A DNA stretch of 64,000 nt, taken from assembly GCA_031552535.1 (NCBI GenBank), contig JAVBMJ010000022.1:1-64000 (forward strand), written 5' to 3'. A program made the translations under genes and the position numbers. The notes below the pieces were generated by a model. It was not told where the DNA came from. It worked only from the letters and a program-made list of their open reading frames with translations, and ran no database searches. Below, piece after piece: positions 43,163-50,693 of the stretch. Numbering within the stretch: position 1 is the stretch's first letter; each line of letters opens with the position of its first letter. Source of the DNA: JAVBMJ01 sp031552535 (GTDB taxonomy: Bacteria > Bacteroidota > Bacteroidia > Bacteroidales > Rikenellaceae).

Positions 43163-43329
43163 TTAGAAACTGTTTGGATTTGTTAACGAGATTATTTTAT
43201 ATCGTTTTGCCGATGATTTCCCGCGGTGGGACGAGGCGAATAGCGGCCCCTGTTTAACGAACCACACCGCGTGAAAGTGCGGCAAAGAGGATAAAAGAAC
43301 GAGATTAATAAATTCAAAACGGCTTCTAA
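43163..43329. repeat. MITE-like repeat copy 2 (intact, 167 bp)
   Basis: Begins TTAGAAACTGTTTGGATTTG and ends with the imperfect complement AATTCAAAACGGCTTCTAA. The inside carries GATTATTTTATATCGTTTTG and GCGAATAGCGGCCCCTGTTT, nearly identical to the copy at 56237. It codes for nothing. Confidence 0.88.
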
Positions 43330-43614
43330 ATTTCCTCAGGAAAATTAAATAGTTTCTAATTCCCGATAAAGGTAGTATCTTTTTTTTAAACCGCCTCCGG
43401 TCGGCTTGGAAACTGTTTAATTTTCCACAGGAAATTTAAACAGTTTCTTAATTCTATCTTACCCAACTTTTTAATTCCTTATCCGGTCCGGTTTACCGTT
43501 ATTTCGACAGATTCCGGGCCCTGATGGCATGGAGTTTGCATGTGTATTAGGAAGAGGCAAAAGTCATAATATCAACAGTGATTGGGTATTATACAAAAGG
43601 TTTCTTCATTTATT
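43330..43614. other. Gap with short palindromes of the same end motif
   Basis: A hairpin at about 43408-43447 is built from GGAAACTGTTTAA and its complement TTAAACAGTTTCTTAA, and a further half-copy ATTAAATAGTTTCTAA lies at about 43344-43359. No gene. These look like minimal or decayed versions of the dispersed repeat. Confidence 0.6.
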
Positions 43615-43689
43615 TAAGTTTGGGTTAGTAGTTTAGGGGCGAAATCCCCGGAGCGTGAAGCAACTGTGAAGTTCCTTCACGCTTTTTTT
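43615..43689 (+). ncRNA. Candidate small RNA with its own terminator
   Basis: TAAGTTTG (43615-43622) fits the -7 box; about 7 nt later an RNA would start, forming a small GGGG/CCCC hairpin at 43635-43649 and a terminator stem AGCGTGAAG / CTTCACGCT (43652-43660 with 43675-43683) followed by seven T's. No plus-strand ORF ends before it, so the terminator has no other client. The -33 box is not evident. It may alternatively be a leader element of the next gene. Confidence 0.4.
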
Positions 43690-43705
43690 GTACAGGAATA
43701 AATCA

Positions 43706-43713
43706 TACCTTTG
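43706..43713 (+). promoter_or_regulatory. -7 element of the DUF4491-gntP pair
   Basis: TACCTTTG, 38 nt before the ATG of the DUF4491 gene and just after the candidate sRNA terminator. A TTTG lies 15 nt upstream, closer than the usual 19. Confidence 0.5.
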
Positions 43714-43751
43714 TCTTTGCAAAATGCTGAAACGCTCTGAAATAAAACGCC

Positions 43752-44096
43752 ATGGAGTTCATAGACACTCATAATCTCGGAGGGATCGCCATAGGTGCGA
43801 TAGCTTTCCTGATAATCGGGTTATTCCATCCGATAGTGATCAAGACGGAATATTATTGGGGTACAAAATTGTGGTGGGTCTTTCTGCTTTTGGGACTGTT
43901 GCTGCTTGCTGTGGCTATGGTATGCCATAATTCATTGATGTCGGCGACGGCCGGGGTCACGGCATTCACATGTTTCTGGAGCATTCACGAACTCTTTGAG
44001 CAGAAGCAAAGGGTTGCCCGCGGATGGTTTCCGTCCAATCCGAAACGTACTGCCGGAAACCAGTCATACAAAAGCCAAATGTCAAATAAAGCATAG
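43752..44096 (+). CDS. DUF4491 family small membrane protein
   Basis: 114 residues with three spans. The block I-G-L-F-H-P-I-V-I-K-T-E-Y-Y-W-G-T-K-L-W-W is the DUF4491 signature, found almost only in Bacteroidetes. The C-terminal tail is basic and cytoplasmic (R-V-A-R-G-W-F-P-S-N-P-K-R). The role is unknown. It is three nt from the start of the GntP permease gene, so co-transcription is likely. Confidence 0.85.
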   Translation: MEFIDTHNLGGIAIGAIAFLIIGLFHPIVIKTEYYWGTKLWWVFLLLGLLLLAVAMVCHNSLMSATAGVTAFTCFWSIHELFEQKQRVARGWFPSNPKRTAGNQSYKSQMSNKA

Positions 44097-44099
44097 TTT

Positions 44100-45356
44100 A
44101 TGACTGCTATCGGGGCTTTGGCAGGGTTGCTGCTCTCAATTTTTTTGATCATACGTAAAGTTTCACCTTTCTACAGTCTTATGGCCGGGGCTCTGGCCGG
44201 CGGGCTTCTTGGCGGCACGGGTCTCGTCGCCACTATCGACCAGATGGTCTCCGGGGTCAAAGACGTAGTGCCCGCCATCGTGAGGATATTGAGTGCCGGC
44301 GTGCTTTCGGGCGTGCTGATAAAGAGCGGTGCGGCAGCTTCTATTTCGCACACCATCGTAACACGGCTCGGTCGCAGGCATGTGTTCCTGGCCCTGGCCC
44401 TTTCGACGATGATGCTGACGGCGATAGGCGTATTCATCGACGTTGCCGTAATCACCGTGGCTCCGGTGGCCCTGTTCATAGGACACCGCTTGTCGATCCC
44501 GCGCATGAAACTACTGCTTGCGATGATCGGTGGCGGCAAATGCGGCAACATCATTTCTCCCAACCCCAACACTATCATCGCCGCCGAGAATTTCGGGGCT
44601 CCTCTTCCATCGGTGATGTTCGTCAACATGATCCCGGCCATAGTAGGACTCGTCATCACGGTGTGGGTTGTGGCCCGCATCCTGCCCGCGCGTGGAAGTG
44701 CCGTCACGGAAGACTATCCGCAGCAGGCAGGGGCCGACCTTCCGGGCTTTTGGGCCAGTATGGTGGCTCCCCTGGTGGCTATTGCGTTGCTGTCGTTGCG
44801 TCCGCTGTTCGGCATAACAATCGATCCTCTCGTGGCCCTTCCGGCGGGAGGTTTTGCCGGGGTCATAGCCATGAACAAATGGCGCGACCTGGCCGGCGGA
44901 GTGGCTTTCGGACTCGAAAAGATGTCTGTCGTGGCGGTGCTGCTTATCGGTACGGGAACCATTGCCGGGGTGATCAAAGCCTCGGCCATCAAGGATGTTA
45001 TATTGTCTGTTCTCGACCGTTGCAATATAGACGAATCGTTGATAGCCCCCGTCTCTGGAGCCCTGATGTCGGCGGCCACGGCATCTACCACAGCCGGGGC
45101 CACAATAGCCTCGTCGTCGTTCGCCCAGACCATAATTGCCGCCGGGGTTAGCGCCGTGTGGGGCGCGGCCATGGTTAACTCTGGGGCAACAGTACTCGAC
45201 CATCTGCCTCACGGGTCGTTTTTCCACGCCACCGGCGGTTCGGTCGAGATGGCCATGAAGGAGAGGTTGCGGCTGATCCCCTACGAAACACTGATCGGAT
45301 TGATGCTTGCTGTGGGCACCGCCATGGCCTATTTCATCGCATCCCGGGTGTTCTGA
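44100..45356 (+). CDS. GntP-family permease
   Basis: 418 residues, about 12-14 hydrophobic spans. Family segments: S-P-F-Y-S-L-M-A-G-A-L, G-G-G-K-C-G-N-I-I-S-P-N-P-N-T-I, and near the end A-G-A-T-I-A-S-S-S-F-A. GntP proteins take up gluconate, glycerate or related hydroxy-acids with protons. No kinase for such a substrate lies nearby, so the substrate cannot be narrowed. Confidence 0.88.
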   Translation: MTAIGALAGLLLSIFLIIRKVSPFYSLMAGALAGGLLGGTGLVATIDQMVSGVKDVVPAIVRILSAGVLSGVLIKSGAAASISHTIVTRLGRRHVFLALALSTMMLTAIGVFIDVAVITVAPVALFIGHRLSIPRMKLLLAMIGGGKCGNIISPNPNTIIAAENFGAPLPSVMFVNMIPAIVGLVITVWVVARILPARGSAVTEDYPQQAGADLPGFWASMVAPLVAIALLSLRPLFGITIDPLVALPAGGFAGVIAMNKWRDLAGGVAFGLEKMSVVAVLLIGTGTIAGVIKASAIKDVILSVLDRCNIDESLIAPVSGALMSAATASTTAGATIASSSFAQTIIAAGVSAVWGAAMVNSGATVLDHLPHGSFFHATGGSVEMAMKERLRLIPYETLIGLMLAVGTAMAYFIASRVF

Positions 45357-45538
45357 GAGTTGCCTTTCCCAGTCAGAATCAGAACAAAACGGTTGTGTTA
45401 ACACGCTCCTGAACACATTCGGGCTTCTGCCAGAGGATAAGGGTGCGTTCGAAGTAAAATGTAAAATCCGGTAAATCTTTATACAAAAATTTATTGGATT
45501 TTAGAAACTGGAATTCCCAACTTTAGGTGCACAAAAAG

Positions 45539-46390
45539 TTAAGCACTTTTCTTGTTAAGTTTCCAGAACTCGTCTATGGCTATATTTTGGAGGGTCGAAT
45601 GGCGTCTGGTTTTGTTGTACCATATCTCGATATACTCGAAGATTTCCAGTTCCATTTGCCCGGCCGTCAGCTCTTTATTTCCATATATCATCTCGCACTT
45701 CAGGTTGCGGAAGAAGCTTTCTGCCACCTCGTTGTCCCAGCAGTTTCCTTTTCGGGACATACTTTTCACGATTCTGCCCTTGATCTCGGAACGGAACTCT
45801 TCGGAGGCATACTGCACTCCGCGATCCGAGTGAAAGATCATGCCTTCCCCGATTCTACGGTTACGTACCGCCATCTGATAAGCCCTCACGGCGGTATCTT
45901 TAGCCGTCAGGTTATCGCTCAGGCTCCAGCCGATACAGGTCGATGATCGAGGTCAGGTACAGGAAGTGTTCCCTGGTGTGGATATAGGTAATATCCGACA
46001 CCCATACCTTACCCGGAGCGTCCGCCGTAAACTGCCTGTCCAGATGGTTGGGACAGATACGCAACGAGTGAGGCTTATAGGAGTGGCTGCCTTAGTACTT
46101 GCAGCACAATTTACTGCGCAAGCCCATGCGCTTCATATACTTGGCGACCGTATTGCCCGACACCGCATAACCCGAGGCTTTTATCTCGCGGCGATACGGG
46201 GCGCTCCATAACGCCCCTTAGCCGCCGCATACACAACCTGAATACGATGCTCCAGATACTCACGCTTCTGCTCTCTGCGGCTGGAGATACCTGCCTTGTA
46301 ATCATAATACGAACGGGGACTGACCCTAAGTGCGCGTGCCATTATCCCAACAGGGTAACGGCCCCGGTTGTTATCTATGAAAGAATACAT
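45539..46390 (-). pseudogene. IS3 orfB transposase, frameshifted
   Basis: Read in pieces: 69 residues (46390-46181) ending Y-G-A-P-R-I-A-A-R at a 1-nt loss; then, in the next frame, K-A-S-G-Y-A-V-S-G...K-L-C-C-K-Y, a TAA, and V-W-V-S-D-I-T-Y-I (first catalytic Asp); then a loss of roughly 14 nt after I-I-D-L-Y; and a final 116 residues with H-S-D-R-G-V-Q-Y (second Asp) and N-E-V-A-E-S-F-F (Glu). Three separate lesions make it non-functional. Confidence 0.88.
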
Positions 46391-46686
46391 TACCTGTCTA
46401 TCTTGGAGAAAACGGCGATCGCTTTTTTTAGTATCTCAAGCTCCATCTTTGTATTACGCAGTTCTTTCTCAAGTTCCTTGACCTGACAGCCCTCGTCACT
46501 CAATCGCTCGACTCCGTGCCCCTGAAAGCTCGCTTCGCCATGCTCGGCATACTCCGCCCGCCACTTATAAAGACGCTCCGCTGTGATGCCCAGTTCCGCA
46601 GCCAACGCCTTAACGCTGTCCCGTTCGTAACTCATCTTTACCGCCCGCTCCTTGAACACCCGATCATACTGTCTTTTTGTCCCCAT
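46390..46686 (-). CDS. IS3-family orfA (HTH transposase subunit)
   Basis: 98 residues: HTH_8-like domain (Y-D-R-V-F-K-E-R-A-V-K-M, A-E-L-G-I-T-A-E-R-L-Y-K-W) and a C-terminal leucine-zipper coiled coil (E-L-E-K-E-L-R-N-T-K-M-E-L-E-I-L). Intact, but its orfB partner is dead; alone it can only bind ends. orfA and orfB share the base at 46390. Confidence 0.88.
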   Translation of the reverse strand: MGTKRQYDRVFKERAVKMSYERDSVKALAAELGITAERLYKWRAEYAEHGEASFQGHGVERLSDEGCQVKELEKELRNTKMELEILKKAIAVFSKIDR

Positions 46687-46801
46687 TTTTCAAAGTTAAG
46701 ATTACTATTTTATCTTAACTCCTTGTGCGGACTAAGTTAGGAACTCCAGTAACACGATACGAACAGTATATCATTTGCATTTGCCCCGCAGACACAGCCT
46801 A

Positions 46802-47563
46802 TCAATCCGTCGCGCTTGCCGCAGACACCGCGTTTATCAGGGTATCCATCCCTCCTTCCGAAAGACTTAGATTCACAATCACCCCGGAAGGCAGGCGCAG
46901 GCGGCAGACCGAGAAACGCGAATCGAGTTTATATATATATGCGGTATTGACCATGTATTTTCTACCGGCGCGGACGATCATGCCGCCGGCGGCCTGCTGC
47001 TCGATCTCGCCCAGGCGTTCAAATACGATCTCTTCGATGCCTGCGGCCGTTACCAATTTGCTGTAACATCCGTCGGCCTGGGCATAGACAAAATCTTCCG
47101 GTGCGACGCTCAGCACCGCATGCATGATCTTGAATGAAAACCTGCGTGGGTTGCCGGTGGATAATTGCCCGGTCGCGGCGCTGTATTTCTGTTGCACCTT
47201 GCGGATCGCGGCGGCCAGTTCGTCGAGCGACACGGGTTTGAGCAGGTAATCCGCCGCCTGGAGCTTGATGGCCTGCATCAGGTATTCCGAATCGCTGAAC
47301 GCCGTGGTGAAGATGATGTGGGGCATGGGCAGGGTCGAAACTTCGCGCAGTTTCCCGAGCAGCCACAGCGAATTTTTCTCGGGCAGTTCGATGTCCAGGA
47401 ACAGCACATCGGGACGCAGGCGCAGGATGCTTTCGAGCGCCGCGTCACAATCCTCACACATATCCACCACTTCGACCGAGGGGTGGTAAACGGCCAGCTT
47501 TTCGGCCAGCGAGAGACGGGGCATCCGCTCGTCTTCGACGATAATGGCACGCAAACGATCCAT
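46802..47563 (-). CDS. LytTR-family response regulator
   Basis: 253 residues: receiver with E10/D11 and phospho-acceptor D57 (L-F-L-D-I-E-L), L-K-P-V-S-L-D-E-L, then a LytTR domain at about 145-245 ending in a beta segment with L-R-L-P-S-G-V-I-V-N-L-S. Only two nt separate it from the propeller kinase upstream, so they form one operon and a cognate pair. It may control the two lipoprotein genes on the other side of the kinase. Confidence 0.92.
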   Translation of the reverse strand: MDRLRAIIVEDERMPRLSLAEKLAVYHPSVEVVDMCEDCDAALESILRLRPDVLFLDIELPEKNSLWLLGKLREVSTLPMPHIIFTTAFSDSEYLMQAIKLQAADYLLKPVSLDELAAAIRKVQQKYSAATGQLSTGNPRRFSFKIMHAVLSVAPEDFVYAQADGCYSKLVTAAGIEEIVFERLGEIEQQAAGGMIVRAGRKYMVNTAYIYKLDSRFSVCRLRLPSGVIVNLSLSEGGMDTLINAVSAASATD

Positions 47564-47565
47564 GG

Positions 47566-50451
47566 TTACATATAGTTATAATTATATGGAACGAAGAGCT
47601 CAAACCGCGTCCCCGCCGGGTTTCCCTGCGAGTCGACAAGGTCGTTTACGGTCTGGACGATCTTCGCCGCGTTCTGCTGGTTATAAAGCTCGATCTGGCG
47701 CAGCAGGATTGCAAGACCGTGCCCTTTCCGCTCCGGATCGCGAAGGCGCGAGGCTTCGCGGCCCACGCCGTCGTCCTCAACCGAGAGCGACACGCCTCCA
47801 TCGCAAGCCGAAATCCGGACAACTATTTTGCCCGGTGTTTTTTTGCCCCGGATACCGTGCTTGATGGCATTTTCGGAATAGGTGTGCAGCACCATGTTGG
47901 GTGCCATCGTATCCATATCCATATCCGGCGCGACCTCGATCGAGAAAGAGAGTTTGTCGCCGTAACGCATCTTTTCCAGTTCGAGGTAGAGGCGCACGTA
48001 GTCGATCTCTTCGCGCAGGGTGCGGCACGGGCGGTCAATCTCCTGCAGTGTGCGGTTGGTGAAGGTCGAGTAAAGCGCCAGCAGGCGGTTGGCCTCCTCG
48101 CGGCTCTGCTTCATGACAAGGTATTCGATGCCGGCCAGCACGTTGGAATTGAAGTGGGGGATCGATTTAAGGCGGATCGACTGCACCCGCAGTTCGTTCA
48201 TCTCCCGCTCGCGGTTGGCGGCGGCCACTCGGACCGCCTGGCGCCGGGCGACGTATCGTCCTGCGGCCCGGGCGAAGCCGCAGAGCAGCAGCCCCCCGAC
48301 AATTACGCGGAACCACCAGATCTGCCATAACGCGGGACGTATCTCTACCGTCACCGATATTTCGTCGGTCTGCGTACCTTCCAGCCCCGCATCAGCCATC
48401 AACCGGAATATGTAACGGCCGGGCGAGAGGTTGTTGAATGAGGCCTCGCGCGAGGCCGTCCGCTCCGACCAGTCATCCTGCAATCCGTCCAGGCGGTAAC
48501 GGTATCGCACGTTCTGCGCGGCGGAATATGAGAGCCCGATGTATTCGAAACGCAGGTTGCGTTTGCGGTGATCGAGGCGCAAAACGGCCGTATCTTCTTT
48601 CTGCCAGGCGATGTTGTCCGTCGACGACCATACGCCCGAAAGGTGCAGTCTCGGGGCGGGTTGCCCGTACATTAGCTGCCCGGGGTCGAAGCGCACCAGC
48701 CCCGCCGACGAGGGAAGCCACAGGTTACCTTTGTCGTCTTCCGCCACAGCGGCTTTCAGGGGTTCGATACCGGTGTATCCGTTCTGGTGGTTGTAAAAAG
48801 CGTAACGGTCGAAACCCCTGTCGAAGAGGTAAAGCCCGCGCAGGGTAGCCACGAGCGTCAGTCCGGTGCGTGTGAAATGGATGTTGGTGACCTGCGATCC
48901 CATCGTGCGCACCAACTCGACCGTATCGCCCTGTTGGCGGTAAATGCGCTCTTCCGAGGCGAACCACACCCGGCCTGTGGTGTCGGCGGCCATGACCTGA
49001 CACAGGGCGAACCGTTCGCCTGTGAACCGGCGCACTACACTGTTTCCGGCGGTTACCGTCACCCCGTCAACGCCGCCCCACCATAGGCGCCCGCGGGCAT
49101 CTGCCGCCGGACGGGCGTATATGCGCTGGCCCAACAACCCTGTGTCATACTCTCTTTTCGTGCGCCCCTGCCGGTCGAGCGCGTAGTACTGTGTCCTGCC
49201 GCCGGCAAGCACTTCGCTTCCCGGCAGGGGCGTTACCGAGGCGTAGGGGTCATGGAACTGTAGCCCCATCCACCTCATATGCCCGCCGAACACTTCGAGA
49301 AGGTCGCCGGGGCCGGGCAGATAGACTGTCCCGTTTGCCGTAGCCGGATATGTGTCGAAAAACGCCGCGCCGTAGGGGTTGGCGGGATAGTTGAGTGCAT
49401 GCACGTCATTTTGATCGATTTCGACCAGTGTCCCGTTGAGCGATCCCGCCAAAACGCGCTTGCCGACGGGATCCCACACGGCACAACGCACCACGTCGCC
49501 GGGATCGGCCAGGCGGTAGTTGCGGAAATTGAGCCGGAACAGGTTGTATAGCCCCTGGTAGGTGGCCACCCAGATATTTCCCTCGGTGTCGACGATAAAG
49601 TCGCGTATGGCATTGGCCGTGAATATCCTCTCCACGAGGCCGTCGCGGTAGCGGTAGAGCGTATTGAAGTCCTTGAAAAGCAGATCGCCGTGCGCATCGA
49701 CCCGTGCTGTTACGAAACCTGTCTGGCGGTCTATCTGATACGGGGTTACGAGCACGAAACGATCTCCTTCGAGGCGATAGAAGCCGTCCTCGGCAATGGT
49801 CCACAACGCGTCCGAATACCAAACGAACGCCCTGGCTTTCATTCCCTCGTGAAACGCCACCCGCTCGCCGCCGCACAGAACGCTTACCCCGTCCGCAAGG
49901 GGTAGGTAGAGCGATTTCGAGGCCGGGTCGTACCACGCCTTATGCTCGTCGCCCAAAGCGTCAAGGTCGGAGTGGTGCACCGTCTCGTCAATGGTGTCAT
50001 TATGGATGGCGAACAGCGCATACCGCCGGGGTTGCTTACGGTAGAATATCCCGTAGCCGGGCGGCAGTGACGTAGAACTGCGGTCGGTGATCTGATAACC
50101 TTCCGGGATCGGTGTGCGTCGCACGGTGTCGGCCCGTGTGTCGAGCGTATAGATATATTTATTTGAAAAGGCGGCGATCCCTCCTCTTCCGTCCGTGGTC
50201 AGCACCCCGATATTGGGTGTGCACCCTTCGGTGTAGGAACGGAAGCCGAAGCCGTCGAAACGGGCGATGAACGAGGTGCCCGCCGTCCAGATAAACCCGT
50301 CGCCGTCCTGGCGCACGCCCTCCACCATCATGCCCGGCAGCCCGTCCGAGGTGGTGTAACAACGCGAAGCGTACTTCACTCTCATAACCTCGTCCGGCAC
50401 GGCGGCGGCGCGCAAGGCAAGCAGAAGCATGGGTAAAAGCAGGCGTTTCAT
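47566..50451 (-). CDS. Large propeller-sensor histidine kinase
   Basis: 961 residues: signal peptide, two seven-bladed Reg_prop-type propellers (about 25-620), a Y_Y_Y domain (about 640-715, Y-R-Y-R-L-D-G-L-Q-D-D-W), one membrane span (about 725-745), and a His_kinase/HATPase module with the acceptor His in S-I-P-H-F-N-S-N-V and N-box Y-S-E-N-A-I-K-H-G. The acceptor segment deviates from the usual N-P-H-F-L-F-N. It resembles the sensor half of hybrid HTCS regulators, but output goes through the separate LytTR protein. Confidence 0.92.
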   Translation of the reverse strand: MKRLLLPMLLLALRAAAVPDEVMRVKYASRCYTTSDGLPGMMVEGVRQDGDGFIWTAGTSFIARFDGFGFRSYTEGCTPNIGVLTTDGRGGIAAFSNKYIYTLDTRADTVRRTPIPEGYQITDRSSTSLPPGYGIFYRKQPRRYALFAIHNDTIDETVHHSDLDALGDEHKAWYDPASKSLYLPLADGVSVLCGGERVAFHEGMKARAFVWYSDALWTIAEDGFYRLEGDRFVLVTPYQIDRQTGFVTARVDAHGDLLFKDFNTLYRYRDGLVERIFTANAIRDFIVDTEGNIWVATYQGLYNLFRLNFRNYRLADPGDVVRCAVWDPVGKRVLAGSLNGTLVEIDQNDVHALNYPANPYGAAFFDTYPATANGTVYLPGPGDLLEVFGGHMRWMGLQFHDPYASVTPLPGSEVLAGGRTQYYALDRQGRTKREYDTGLLGQRIYARPAADARGRLWWGGVDGVTVTAGNSVVRRFTGERFALCQVMAADTTGRVWFASEERIYRQQGDTVELVRTMGSQVTNIHFTRTGLTLVATLRGLYLFDRGFDRYAFYNHQNGYTGIEPLKAAVAEDDKGNLWLPSSAGLVRFDPGQLMYGQPAPRLHLSGVWSSTDNIAWQKEDTAVLRLDHRKRNLRFEYIGLSYSAAQNVRYRYRLDGLQDDWSERTASREASFNNLSPGRYIFRLMADAGLEGTQTDEISVTVEIRPALWQIWWFRVIVGGLLLCGFARAAGRYVARRQAVRVAAANREREMNELRVQSIRLKSIPHFNSNVLAGIEYLVMKQSREEANRLLALYSTFTNRTLQEIDRPCRTLREEIDYVRLYLELEKMRYGDKLSFSIEVAPDMDMDTMAPNMVLHTYSENAIKHGIRGKKTPGKIVVRISACDGGVSLSVEDDGVGREASRLRDPERKGHGLAILLRQIELYNQQNAAKIVQTVNDLVDSQGNPAGTRFELFVPYNYNYM

Positions 50452-50472
50452 GGATAAAAAGTGGATGCTCTA

Positions 50473-50568
50473 CAAATATAGCGAAAGCCGAGCGCAATCG
50501 TGAGAACTTGTTCTCAAAAATTGCCGAGGCGCGTCTTATATTGGCGCGTTAGCGCAAATATAGCGAAA
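50473..50568. promoter_or_regulatory. Control region of the propeller kinase: direct repeats and a palindrome
   Basis: CAAATATAGCGAAA occurs twice (50473-50486 and 50555-50568); on the minus strand each gives TATATTTG, a fit to the -7 box. Between them is a perfect 14-bp palindrome GAGAACTTGTTCTC (50502-50515). The layout suggests a regulated promoter of the kinase operon. Confidence 0.45.
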
Positions 50569-50693
50569 AATTCATGTATAAAATCAGTCTGTTCATTTAT
50601 CGCCAAGGGCGGTTGGTGAACAACGCCCGTAAAAAGTTGCGCACCCCCCGCAAGGAAGCTACATTTAAGCAGCCGAACTAAATCCGCATCACT

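Larger units (their letters stand above)
45509..46748. mobile_element. Degenerate IS3-family element (IS150-like group)
   Basis: Inverted repeats TGGAATTCCCAACTTTAGG (45509 on) and TGGAGTTCCTAACTTAG (minus strand from 46748) bound 1240 bp. It encodes orfA (46390-46686) and a broken orfB. Insertion is between gntP and the LytTR gene. No target duplication is clear. Confidence 0.85.
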
